DNA from: JAUVZF01 sp035529015
GTDB lineage: Bacteria; Planctomycetota; Phycisphaerae; FEN-1346
Reading direction: 5' to 3'
Assembly: GCA_035529015.1 (NCBI GenBank)
Contig: DATKXP010000062.1
Location: 1 to 24,719 of the forward strand
Length of the DNA stretch: 24,719 nucleotides
Shown: one piece after another, positions 1-6,172 of the stretch
Position numbering within the stretch: the stretch's first letter is position 1
Layout of the letters: each line of letters starts with the position of its first letter
Translations under genes and position numbers: made by a program
The notes under the pieces: generated by a model
Database searches by the model: none
What the model was told of the DNA's origin: nothing
The model's input: the letters and a program-made list of their open reading frames with translations, nothing else

Positions 1-2
1 TC

Positions 3-134
3 GGCGACGTGGCCGTCCGGGCAAAGCAGAAGATCGAGTGGGACGGCCGCAACATGAAGGTCAAGAACGTTCCCGAGGCCCAACGGTTCGTGCAGGAAGC
101 CTACCGCAAGGGTTGGGACCTGGCGAAGGTCTGA
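3..134 (+). CDS. Gfo/Idh/MocA family oxidoreductase, C-terminal fragment
   Basis: The left edge cuts this gene; the last 43 codons are present and end at TGA 132-134. The peptide runs GDVAVRAKQKIEWDGRN, then VPEAQRFVQEAYRKGW. This matches the usual C-terminal end of planctomycete Gfo/Idh/MocA oxidoreductases, where an 'x-K-x-x-W-D-x-x-N/M' segment is followed by 'PEA...YRKGW'. Those proteins are NAD(P)-dependent dehydrogenases of sugars or polyols, often exported through Tat. The NAD-binding Rossmann domain and any signal peptide lie outside the window, so substrate and location cannot be judged. The assignment rests on one short motif-rich tail and is family-level only. Confidence 0.7.
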   Translation, partial: GDVAVRAKQKIEWDGRNMKVKNVPEAQRFVQEAYRKGWDLAKV

Positions 135-209
135 CGAGTGCGGTCCGCCCCGAAGACACCGTCCAGCCCATGGGGTCCGCAAACGTGTCCGTGACGGTGG
201 TGGCGGCAG

Positions 210-408
210 CAGCCCAACGGGCTGCAAGACGGCAGCCCAGGGCAACGCCCTGGGTAGAAGGAACGCCCCGTTTCACCCCGAAGCCCTGTAGGGGCGAAAC
301 AAAGCATCGGTTGTGTTTCATTGCGCCCCTACAGGGCTTGAACCAGAGAACCCGGCCCGAATACCCAGGGCGTTGCCCTGGGCTGTGGGATTTCAGCCCT
401 TCGGGCTG
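210..408. repeat. Nested palindromic intergenic repeat (REP-like)
   Basis: Several inverted repeats are nested around one centre. The innermost arms are 281-296 (AAGCCCTGTAGGGGCG) and 324-339, its exact reverse complement. Outside them lie two self-complementary blocks, 236-254 (CCCAGGGCAACGCCCTGGG) and 364-382, which also pair with each other. The outermost hairpins are 210-224 (CAGCCCAACGGGCTG) and 394-408 (CAGCCCTTCGGGCTG). The whole could fold into a long cruciform or branched RNA. It resembles dispersed REP/BIME-type intergenic elements of planctomycetes and probably has other copies in the genome. The rest of 135-680 contains no gene I can support. Confidence 0.75.
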
Positions 409-685
409 AACGGCAACGGCCGGCAACACGGCCTTGCAGCGTTGTAGGATTAGCAGGCGCCCAAGCCGCACTGGGAGCGGTAGTGATTGCGTCGTTCGTT
501 GTTGTCCTGGCGCGGAGGCTCCTCGCTTAAGACACCAGATGGCAGACGCCTTGGAAAGTGGTGTAAAAAGCGGTGCAGCATACGGTCGCCCTACGTCGCA
601 CCGAGTACCATTCGACAACCGACGGGAGATCGGCCGGGGCCGGCCCGGGGCGCTAACGTGGCCCCGTGCGAAGAGTTGCGAGACA

Positions 686-719
686 ATGCGACCACGTGCG
701 AGATGGCACGTGGTCGCAT
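686..719. terminator. 14-bp perfect hairpin 3' of tRNA-Glu
   Basis: Arms 686-699 (ATGCGACCACGTGC) and 706-719 are exact reverse complements with a six-base loop. Relative to the minus-strand tRNA gene the hairpin starts 11 bases after the CCA end, where a terminator or 3' processing signal would sit. No T-run follows on the minus strand, so it is not a classical intrinsic terminator. It could equally be a protein-binding palindrome built around CCACGTG. Confidence 0.5.
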
Positions 720-730
720 GTACTTATCAA

Positions 731-806
731 TGGTACCCCCAAGGGGACTCGAACCCCTGTCTTCGGGATGAGAACCCGATATCCTAGGCCACTAGACGAT
801 GGGGGC
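731..806 (-). tRNA. tRNA-Glu(CTC)
   Basis: The reverse complement folds as a complete cloverleaf. The acceptor stem is GCCCCCA paired with TGGGGGT, with a G-T first pair as is common in tRNA-Glu. The anticodon stem TCGGG/CCCGA encloses the loop TTCTCAT, giving anticodon CTC, which reads GAG. The T arm is AGGGG-TTCGAGT-CCCCT. The 3' CCA is encoded (731-733). The gene starts 40 bp after the stop of the minus-strand lipoprotein gene with no terminator visible between, so read-through from that promoter is possible. Confidence 0.95.
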
Positions 807-846
807 ACCGGAATGCGTTGGGGATGAACGGCGTCGGGCGGGCGGC

Positions 847-1464
847 CTAGAGCCCTTCCCGGGCGCCGATGCGTCGCGTTTCCTCGGCCGCTTCCTGGGG
901 CGACTGGCCCTCGGGGATGGCGTCGCCCTCCTGACGGGCGCGGACGCGTTCGGCAACGGTCACCAGCAGTTCCCGCGCGAGCGCGTCGTCGTATCCCACG
1001 TCCACCCAGACGGGGTCGGTCGTCCGGCGTCCTACTTCGGCGCCGCCGTGCGTGGAGGGCGGCAGTTCGTCAACGCGGTCGGGCCGCGTGGTCTCGCTCA
1101 TCGCCACCGCCGCCTCGGTCGCTTCACGCTGCAGGCGAACCGACACGGCCGCCACGACCGTCAGGCCGTCGCGATCCATCTCGAACGACACGGTCCGCCG
1201 CCATTGGCCGCCCGCGCCGCGGACGTCGGCCAACGTGCCGGTGCGCTTCCGGTCGAAGACCTGCGGCCGTGTCTCGATGGTGCCTCGGACGACGTTCGCG
1301 TCAGCCACCTCGAAATGCTCGGCAAGGACCGCCCGGGCCGCCTCGAACACCCCCTGCCGATCGTGCGACGGCATGGGGCTCCGCTGCCAGGCACGCGAGG
1401 CCGCCCCGCGGCACCCCGCGACGGCCACCACCAGAACCAGGACCAGAAGGGCGCGTTTCATCAT
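847..1464 (-). CDS. Small lipoprotein of unknown function
   Basis: A 205-residue protein with a typical lipoprotein signal: two basic residues, a hydrophobic stretch and lipobox VAGC with Cys18. It is therefore expected to be lipidated and membrane-anchored on the outside of the inner membrane or in the outer membrane. The mature part is soluble, mixed alpha/beta in character (for example the stretch ETRPQVFDRKRTGTL and an acidic, Glu/Ala-rich C-terminus) and has no motif I recognise. The start could be either of two adjacent ATG codons (1464 or 1461). It has its own near-consensus promoter, is divergent from coaD, and is followed 40 bp downstream by tRNA-Glu. Function is unknown. Confidence 0.75.
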   Translation of the reverse strand: MMKRALLVLVLVVAVAGCRGAASRAWQRSPMPSHDRQGVFEAARAVLAEHFEVADANVVRGTIETRPQVFDRKRTGTLADVRGAGGQWRRTVSFEMDRDGLTVVAAVSVRLQREATEAAVAMSETTRPDRVDELPPSTHGGAEVGRRTTDPVWVDVGYDDALARELLVTVAERVRARQEGDAIPEGQSPQEAAEETRRIGAREGL

Positions 1465-1480
1465 GGTCTCACCGCAACAG

Positions 1481-1510
1481 ACTATAGACGTGCAGGCGGC
1501 GCCGTGTCAA
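1481..1510 (-). promoter_or_regulatory. Sigma-70 type promoter for the lipoprotein gene
   Basis: On the minus strand TTGACA (complement of 1505-1510) lies 18 bp from TATAGT (complement of 1481-1486). The predicted start point lies a few bases upstream of the ATG at 1464, so the leader is very short. Confidence 0.65.
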
Positions 1511-1525
1511 GCGCCGCCTTTCGTG

Positions 1526-1554
1526 TTGCTCACTCCACCGCGCCCTCTTACAAT
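1526..1554 (+). promoter_or_regulatory. Sigma-70 type promoter for coaD
   Basis: TTGCTC (1526-1531) is separated by 17 bp from TACAAT (1549-1554), about 45 bp before the coaD start. It diverges from the lipoprotein promoter; the two -35 elements are only 15 bp apart. Confidence 0.6.
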
Positions 1555-1598
1555 CTCTTAACGCCGGAGCCGGCGGGCGGCACGAGGAGGTCACGCGA

Positions 1599-2087
1599 AT
1601 GAGCAGCAGAACAACGGCAGTCTATCCCGGCGTGTTTGATCCCATCACGCTCGGGCACCTCGACATCATCAAACGGGGAGCGGCGCTCTTTGGTCGGCTG
1701 GTGGTCGCCGTCGCGTCGAACCCCGCCAAGCAGTCGCTTTTTGCGTCCGAGGAGCGGCTGGCCATGGTCCGCGAGGCCACCGAAGACGTTGGCGGCGTCA
1801 TCGTGGACGCCTACGCGGGCCTGACGGTCGAGTTCGTCGGCCGATGCAGGGCGTCGGTCATCCTGCGCGGCCTGAGACAACACTCCGACTTCGAGTACGA
1901 GTACCAGTTGGCCCTGACGAACCGGACGCTGAGCGGCATCGAGACGCTCTTCGTCATGGCCGACGAGAAGACGGCCTACATTTCCTCGCGCCTCGTGCGC
2001 GAGGTCGCCGGCCTCGACGGCGACGTCTCGGCCCTGGTGCCGGCGAACGTGCTGGCGGCGCTCAAAGAGAAACTGGGGTCCGGCTGA
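1599..2087 (+). CDS. coaD: Phosphopantetheine adenylyltransferase (CoaD)
   Basis: Catalyses transfer of AMP from ATP to 4'-phosphopantetheine, giving dephospho-CoA, the penultimate step of coenzyme A synthesis in the cytoplasm. The 162-residue length is normal. The nucleotidyltransferase signature GVFDPITLGH is at residues 11-20 with the ATP-binding TLGH motif at 17-20. The conserved RGLR is at 90-93, and ISSRLVRE at 128-135 matches the family's ISS-x-x-x-R-E phosphate loop. A strong AGGAGG (1585-1590) eight bases before the ATG fixes the start. The gene is transcribed from its own promoter; the next plus-strand gene begins about 100 bp later and is not obviously linked in function. Confidence 0.96.
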   Translation: MSSRTTAVYPGVFDPITLGHLDIIKRGAALFGRLVVAVASNPAKQSLFASEERLAMVREATEDVGGVIVDAYAGLTVEFVGRCRASVILRGLRQHSDFEYEYQLALTNRTLSGIETLFVMADEKTAYISSRLVREVAGLDGDVSALVPANVLAALKEKLGSG

Positions 2088-2184
2088 CGTTGCGGAACCG
2101 CACCTCGCGGAGCAGGCCGTGCCGCAGAACAACGGAGGCGTCGCCCGTCGGCGGCTCACGCGGCGCCTATCAGGAGGGTCTGGC

Positions 2185-2700
2185 ATGACGAGAGCAAGAG
2201 CGATCCTGCTGCTGGCCTCGATCACCGCCTGCAGTGGCCTCGGAGCCGCCACGCCCAACCAACCCGGCACCGACGGCCCGTGGTCTGAGGCGGTCAACGG
2301 CCTTGCGGTCAGCCTGTCGGCAGCGGTCAGACCGGACGGTCAGCCGAAACTGAGGATCCGGTTGAAGAACGTTGGTGACGAGCCGTTCGACCTGGTCGAG
2401 TTCGGTCCGCTGTTCCTCGAAGTGCAGGACGCAGCCAGGAACTGGAAATCCTATCAGCATCCGCGATGGCGTGCCGACAAGGTCAAAACCGCCCACACAT
2501 TTGAGCCCGCCCACGACGAGTCCGAAAGCGAGTCCCTGTCCGCCTTCGCCTCGCTGCCGCCCGGCACGTACCGCGTCCGCGTCACGCTGACTCTCGATGC
2601 GGGGATGCTGGTCAAGTACGAGTCGAAGCGGCTCTGGACGGGCGTCGTCAGATCCAACACCGTTGTGGTAACCGTTCCGCCAAGCCCGCGCGGTCAGTAA
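2185..2700 (+). CDS. Exported protein, possible lipoprotein, unknown function
   Basis: A 171-residue protein with an N-terminal export signal (MTRARAILLLASITACSG). ITAC fits a lipobox with Cys16, so a lipoprotein is likely; cleavage after an AXA-type site further on is the alternative. The mature part looks like an all-beta, immunoglobulin-like domain: 'KLRIRLKNVGDEPFDLVEFG' resembles the N-terminal strands of many bacterial extracellular beta-sandwich domains, and 'LPPGTYRVRVTLTL' is a typical closing strand pair. The start at 2185 is chosen because AGGAGGG (2172-2178) precedes it and the signal peptide begins there; the upstream in-frame ATG at 2119 has neither. No enzyme motif is visible. 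Confidence 0.72.
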   Translation: MTRARAILLLASITACSGLGAATPNQPGTDGPWSEAVNGLAVSLSAAVRPDGQPKLRIRLKNVGDEPFDLVEFGPLFLEVQDAARNWKSYQHPRWRADKVKTAHTFEPAHDESESESLSAFASLPPGTYRVRVTLTLDAGMLVKYESKRLWTGVVRSNTVVVTVPPSPRGQ

Positions 2701-2794
2701 CCGTCGCCAGCCCCCCGTGAACGCGTGCCGCACCTGGGATTGGCACCCGGAATCACGCCACGCCGAAACCGCGCTCGGCTGCCTCACGGCCCGC

Positions 2795-3058
2795 CTACTC
2801 GTAGTGCGCCCACATGCGGATGACTTTGACCGTCTTGGCGTCGTCGAGCACCTGGTACACCAAACGGTGCTGAATCGTGATTCGTCGGGAGTACGCGCCG
2901 GCAAGGTCGCCCACGAGTCTCTCATAGCGAGGAGGTGACCGGTAGGGGTCGCGGCGAAGGACGTCGAGAAGCCGCTCCACTTTCGGGCGCAGGCCGGCGG
3001 CGGCAACCTTCTTCGCATCTTTGCGGGCCTGGGCCGTGTAGACGATCTGCCAGGTCAC
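2795..3058 (-). CDS. yoeB: YoeB/Txe-family mRNA interferase toxin
   Basis: An 87-residue RelE-superfamily toxin expected to cut mRNA at the ribosome. Against E. coli YoeB the catalytic positions are conserved: Glu46, Arg59 and Arg65 fall at the same numbers within YERL, YSRRIT and HRLVY. The C-terminal His-Tyr pair is present as H85-Y86, followed by one extra Glu where E. coli YoeB ends HY. The start is GTG at 3058, overlapping the antitoxin stop by four bases (GTGA), with AAGGAG eight bases upstream. This fits translational coupling. An upstream in-frame ATG at 3079 lies inside the antitoxin gene and lacks a comparable site. The key residues suggest it is functional. Confidence 0.9.
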   Translation of the reverse strand: MTWQIVYTAQARKDAKKVAAAGLRPKVERLLDVLRRDPYRSPPRYERLVGDLAGAYSRRITIQHRLVYQVLDDAKTVKVIRMWAHYE

Positions 3059-3297
3059 CAGCCCGGCTCCTTGCTGCACTTCTCGACGGGGGTCTTCAGC
3101 CCTTTGCGGATCGACTCGCGCATGCCGGGTATCGACACGAGGTACAGCGTCTCCTGGACCGACCGCCAGTCATTTTCCGAGAGAAGCACGGCGCTGGCAC
3201 GCTTGCCGGTGATGTGCACCGGCTCGTGCGATTCGGCCAACTCGTCGATCAGCCGATAGAGCCTCCTGCGGGCCTCCGTTGCCGTCAGTTCGGTCAT
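3055..3297 (-). CDS. yefM: YefM/Phd-family antitoxin
   Basis: An 80-residue antitoxin for the following YoeB-like toxin. The N-terminus (TELTATEARRRLYRLIDELA) is the dimerising DNA-binding fold of the Phd/YefM family, continuing with the conserved 'PVHITGKRASAVLLSENDW'. The rest (51-80) should be the flexible segment that wraps the toxin. The ATG at 3297 has AAGGAG nine bases upstream. The gene lies in the same direction as trpE, 132 bp downstream of it, but has its own promoter/operator region of CGTACG palindromes, so autoregulation independent of trpE is expected. Confidence 0.9.
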   Translation of the reverse strand: MTELTATEARRRLYRLIDELAESHEPVHITGKRASAVLLSENDWRSVQETLYLVSIPGMRESIRKGLKTPVEKCSKEPGW

Positions 3298-3312
3298 AGT
3301 CGTCCGCTCCTT

Positions 3313-3334
3313 CGTACGTACGCTATATCGTACG
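3313..3334. promoter_or_regulatory. Candidate YefM operator (CGTACG palindromes)
   Basis: Three CGTACG hexamers lie at 3313-3318, 3317-3322 (overlapping) and 3329-3334. Two of them form the imperfect palindrome GTACGCTATATCGTAC (3318-3333, 14 of 16 positions symmetrical), whose TATA centre may be the -10 region. E. coli YefM binds palindromes with a TGTACA core, so the GTAC core here fits the family. The site lies about 15-35 bp upstream of the antitoxin start. Confidence 0.6.
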
Positions 3335-3394
3335 CATACGAGGGGCAAAGTCAAGGCAGAAGTGCCCAAACCAACGGCACGCCTGCCCCGGTCC

Positions 3395-3425
3395 AATCCG
3401 AAATCCGCAATTCGCAATCCGAAAT
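3395..3425. repeat. AATCCGAAAT/CCGCAATT short direct repeat
   Basis: Between trpE and the antitoxin gene the sequence repeats AATCCGAAAT twice (about 3396-3405 and 3416-3425), with CGCAATTCGC between. It is a short low-complexity spacer; similar runs are common between planctomycete genes. No terminator for trpE is visible. Confidence 0.45.
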
Positions 3426-3429
3426 GGAT

Positions 3430-4926
3430 TCACCCCAGCCCAAACCCCCGCTCGGCAATCTGGACGGCCAGGAGCAGCGCACGGGCCTTGTTCAGCGTCT
3501 CGTCGTACTCACGTTCGGGCACGCTGTCGGCCACGATGCCGGCGCCGGCCTGGACGTCGATGTGTCCGCCCGAAAGGACCATCGTCCGCAGGGCGATGCA
3601 CGTGTCCATGTTGCCCGAGTAATCGACGTACCCGACGGCCCCGCCGTACGGGCCGCGCTTCGTCGGCTCGAACTCGTCGATGATCTGCATCGCCCGGACC
3701 TTCGGCGCCCCCGAGACCGTCCCGGCGGGGACCGACACGCGCAAGGCGTCGAGCGCCCCGAACTCCGGCCGCAGCCGCCCGACGACGTTCGACACGATGT
3801 GCATGACGTGGCTGTACCGCTCGACGGTCATGACGTCGCTCGTGCGGACGGTGTCGTACTCGGCGACGCGGCCGACGTCGTTGCGCGCCAGGTCAACCAG
3901 CATGACGTGCTCGGCCCGTTCCTTGGGATCGGCCAGGAGTTCCTCTTCCAGTTGCTTGTCCTCCTCGTCGGTCTCGCCGCGGCGCCGCGTGCCGGCCAGG
4001 GGGCGGCTGGTGATTTCGCCGTCCTCGACGCGGACCATGATCTCGGGGCTCGACCCCAGGAGCGTCACGTCCCTGGTGCGAAGGAAGAACATGAACGGCG
4101 ACGGGTTGATGACCCGCAGCGCCCGGTAGATGTCCACGGGCGAGGCCCCCGAGCCAACCCTGAGCCGCTGCGACAGGACCACCTGGAAGATGTCGCCCGC
4201 CCGGATGTACTCCTTGCACGCCTCGACGGCCCGCAGGAACTCGTCCCGGTTGAAGTTCGACTCGAAAGGCATCTCGACCGGCTCGTCGCGGACCATGTCT
4301 TCGACCTGAAGCGGCGCCGGCCGCCGAAGCCGTTCGCACACGGCGTCGATGCGTCGGCACGCCGCCTCGTAGGCCGCGCCGGCGTCGGCCCCTTCCTCCA
4401 GGATGGCGTTCGAGACGACGCGAACCGTCTTGTCCACGTGATCGAAGATGATCATGTCGTCGTAGAATCCGAAGACCATGTCGGGCAGGCCCCGATCGTC
4501 CTTCGGACAACGGGGCAGCGGCTCGTAGTGGCGGATGACGTCGTACCCGGCGTAGCCGACGGCCCCGCCGGTAAAGCGCGGCAGCGCCCCGTGGTGGACC
4601 GCCTTGTACGGGGCGAGCAGACGCCCGAGTGTGGCCAGCGGGTCGTCCGACTCGAACGTCTCGCCGCCCCCGTCGGGACGGATCACCTCCACACGGCGGC
4701 CGAGGGCGCGGACCACCAGCCGCGGACGCACCCCCAGGAACGTGTACCGCGCGATCCGCTCCATCCCGACGATGCTCTCAAGCAGGAATCCCTGCTCGCC
4801 CTCCGCCAGAAGTTTGCGGAACGCCAGGACCGGCGTCAGGTGGTCCGAGAGCAGCGTCCGGTACACGGGGATGGTGTTGCCCTCGGCGGCCATCCGAAGG
4901 AACTCGTCTCGACCTGGCGTGTACAT
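3430..4926 (-). CDS. trpE: Anthranilate synthase component I (TrpE)
   Basis: Converts chorismate and ammonia (from the TrpG glutaminase) into anthranilate, the first committed step of tryptophan synthesis. From the ATG at 4926 the protein has 498 residues, normal for the family. The N-terminal domain carries FLLES at 47-51, matching the LLES tryptophan feedback-inhibition motif. The chorismate-binding core is complete: AGDIFQVVLSQRL (243-255), GSSPEIMVR (291-299), RPLAGTRRRG (308-317), ELLADPKERAEHVMLVDLARND (329-350), PAGTVSGAPKVRAMQIIDE (400-418) and GAGIVADSVPE (461-471). An in-frame start further upstream would add a non-homologous extension. No trpG or other trp gene is adjacent, so the pathway is dispersed. 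A TTGACC-17-TATAGT promoter precedes it, with no attenuator-like leader. Confidence 0.95.
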   Translation of the reverse strand: MYTPGRDEFLRMAAEGNTIPVYRTLLSDHLTPVLAFRKLLAEGEQGFLLESIVGMERIARYTFLGVRPRLVVRALGRRVEVIRPDGGGETFESDDPLATLGRLLAPYKAVHHGALPRFTGGAVGYAGYDVIRHYEPLPRCPKDDRGLPDMVFGFYDDMIIFDHVDKTVRVVSNAILEEGADAGAAYEAACRRIDAVCERLRRPAPLQVEDMVRDEPVEMPFESNFNRDEFLRAVEACKEYIRAGDIFQVVLSQRLRVGSGASPVDIYRALRVINPSPFMFFLRTRDVTLLGSSPEIMVRVEDGEITSRPLAGTRRRGETDEEDKQLEEELLADPKERAEHVMLVDLARNDVGRVAEYDTVRTSDVMTVERYSHVMHIVSNVVGRLRPEFGALDALRVSVPAGTVSGAPKVRAMQIIDEFEPTKRGPYGGAVGYVDYSGNMDTCIALRTMVLSGGHIDVQAGAGIVADSVPEREYDETLNKARALLLAVQIAERGFGLG

Positions 4927-4978
4927 GCTGACCCCCGTACGCTGGCTGACAGCCCTCGGCAGTGCGGCCCAGCCGACC

Positions 4979-5007
4979 ACTATATCGGGGCGCAGCGGCC
5001 GGGTCAA
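4979..5007 (-). promoter_or_regulatory. Sigma-70 type promoter for trpE
   Basis: On the minus strand TTGACC (complement of 5002-5007) and TATAGT (complement of 4979-4984) are 17 bp apart. The predicted leader before ATG 4926 is about 45 bases, too short for a leader-peptide attenuator. Confidence 0.65.
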
Positions 5008-5079
5008 TCGCCAGCGAACCGGCTCGCCCACCCTGTGAGGATCGTCCGGCGGTTTCATCCCCCACTCGCTCCAAAAACC

Positions 5080-5108
5080 TTGGACCGGTCCGCCAGCCGC
5101 GGTATAAT
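5080..5108 (+). promoter_or_regulatory. Sigma-70 type promoter for the hicB-like gene
   Basis: TTGGAC (5080-5085), a 17-bp spacer and a perfect TATAAT (5103-5108). The hicB-like start codon follows 33 bp after the -10. The -35 overlaps a GGACCGGTCC palindrome (5082-5091), a possible operator. Confidence 0.7.
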
Positions 5109-5140
5109 CCGGCATGTTGGGACACAGGAGGGCGGGAGCC

Positions 5141-5356
5141 ATGCACAACGAGTTTACCGCCATCGTGGAGAAAGACGAAGGCTGGTTTATCGCCTACTGC
5201 CCCGAAATCCCAGGGGCCAACGGCCAGGGACGGACCAAGGACGAATGTCTGGCAAGCCTGGCCGAGGCAATTCAGTTGATCCTTGAAGAGCGCCGCAACG
5301 ATGCGCTGCGGGGTGTGCCACCCGACGCCATCAAGGATACCGTGGCCATTTCATGA
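5141..5356 (+). CDS. hicB: HicB-like antitoxin (solitary)
   Basis: A 71-residue protein consisting only of the HicB RNase-H-like fold: 'FTAIVEKDEGWFIAYCPEIPGANGQG' (residues 5-30), then the helix 'TKDECLASLAEAIQLILEERR'. HicB proteins normally neutralise the HicA mRNA interferase. The ATG at 5141 has AGGAGG (5126-5131) nine bases upstream and fits the usual N-terminus; an in-frame ATG at 5114 lies closer to the promoter but has no such site. There is no C-terminal DNA-binding domain. The stop overlaps an ATG (ATGA) exactly where a coupled hicA would start, but that frame closes after 20 codons, so the antitoxin appears to be alone. Confidence 0.85.
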   Translation: MHNEFTAIVEKDEGWFIAYCPEIPGANGQGRTKDECLASLAEAIQLILEERRNDALRGVPPDAIKDTVAIS

Positions 5357-5415
5357 AACGCGAGACGCTGCGGCTGAACGGCGCGCGCACAAGAGCGTTT
5401 ATTCGCAAAGTGTGA
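5353..5415 (+). pseudogene. Remnant of a hicA-like toxin gene
   Basis: A 20-codon frame starts at ATG 5353, sharing ATGA with the hicB stop, the normal coupling arrangement. It begins MKRETLR, close to the usual 'MKR-x-x-L' start of HicA toxins, then ends at TGA 5413-5415. The dsRNA-binding-like core and its catalytic His are absent. The last residues (AFIRKV) could be the end of a HicA-type 'LxRKI' helix, suggesting an internal deletion, but so short a match may be chance. Confidence 0.4.
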
Positions 5416-5440
5416 TCCCCCCGCGGCGGTTGAGTCCCGT

Positions 5441-5459
5441 GCCGGGGATGAACCCCGGC
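5441..5459. repeat. GCCGGGG-ATGAA-CCCCGGC hairpin
   Basis: A 7-bp perfect stem with a five-base loop just downstream of the hicB remnant. It resembles short dispersed palindromes of GC-rich planctomycete genomes and might weakly terminate hicB transcription; there is no T-run. Confidence 0.45.
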
Positions 5460-5537
5460 GCTACAGGCAGCAGAACCCGCCAGAGAATCCGGGCACACCG
5501 AAACGTCGGGCGTGACAACGGTCTATGGCAAGGCCGG

Positions 5538-5598
5538 CCGCTTACTGACGTGCGCGGCTAGTTTGTGTGCCTGACTAGCCGCGAGCGTCAGCGAGCGG
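5538..5598. repeat. CTAGCCGCGAGCGT palindromic repeat, copy 1
   Basis: Arm 5538-5562 (CCGCTTACTGACGTGCGCGG then CTAGT) pairs imperfectly with 5574-5598 (ACTAGCCGCGAGCGTCAGCG then AGCGG). The same pair of arms occurs at 9719-9829, and the 12620-12769 element uses a related GCTCGCGGCT core, so this is a dispersed family within the window. The rest of 5460-5670 holds no gene I can support. Confidence 0.7.
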
Positions 5599-5689
5599 GG
5601 ACCTGCCGCCAAGTTGCATCGTGTCAGAAATCGTTGCCACACCTGAACGTCCGATAACACCGAAATTGCCTTAAGGAGGCCGACTGACG

Positions 5690-6139
5690 ATGCCGATATC
5701 CCTTCTAGTCCGGCGTAAGGTGGGCACGGACGACCTTCCCCTGCCCCGATACATGAGCGAGGCGGCGGCGGGAATGGATGTATGCGCGGCGGTGGACGAG
5801 GCGCTGGTCATCGAGCCGGGCGATATCCGACTCGTCCCGACGGGCTTGTATGTGGCCGTTCCGCCAGGATACGAGGTCCAGGTCCGGCCGCGAAGCGGCC
5901 TGGCACTGAAGCACGGCCTGACGGTCGTCAACGCGCCCGGCACGATCGACGCGGATTATCGCGGCGAAGTCGGCGTCATCGTCGGCAATATCGCTCGCGA
6001 GCCGTTTACGATCACCCGCGGCATGCGGATCGCCCAGTTGGTGGTGGCGGCCGTTGCCCGGGCCGACGTGCAGGAAGTGGACCAACTGCCCGAAACCGAC
6101 CGCGGCGAAGGCGGGTTCGGGCACAGCGGCACCCACTGA
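5690..6139 (+). CDS. dut: dUTP diphosphatase (dUTPase)
   Basis: Hydrolyses dUTP to dUMP and pyrophosphate, keeping uracil out of DNA and feeding dTMP synthesis; a homotrimer in the cytoplasm. All five trimeric dUTPase motifs are present in the 149 residues: AAAGMDV (25-31), RPRSGLAL (66-73), GTIDADYRGEV (84-94, with catalytic Asp87 and the uracil-binding hairpin), RGMRIAQLV (110-118) and the flexible P-loop-like RGEGGFGHSGTH (138-149). AAGGAGG (5673-5679) lies ten bases before the ATG. ftsK begins about 30 bp after the stop, so the two are probably co-transcribed. Confidence 0.96.
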   Translation: MPISLLVRRKVGTDDLPLPRYMSEAAAGMDVCAAVDEALVIEPGDIRLVPTGLYVAVPPGYEVQVRPRSGLALKHGLTVVNAPGTIDADYRGEVGVIVGNIAREPFTITRGMRIAQLVVAAVARADVQEVDQLPETDRGEGGFGHSGTH

Positions 6140-6172
6140 CCGCTGCTCGCGGGTGCCGCTCGCGAGGTGCCC

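Noticed and set aside
61..618. A 185-codon minus-strand frame over the nested palindrome
   Set aside because: Most of the frame is the inverted repeat itself, with no ribosome site or recognisable domain; such frames are often annotated from REP elements.
4927..4975. trp attenuator or leader peptide before trpE
   Set aside because: The predicted leader is about 45 bases, with no Trp-codon-rich small frame and no terminator hairpin.
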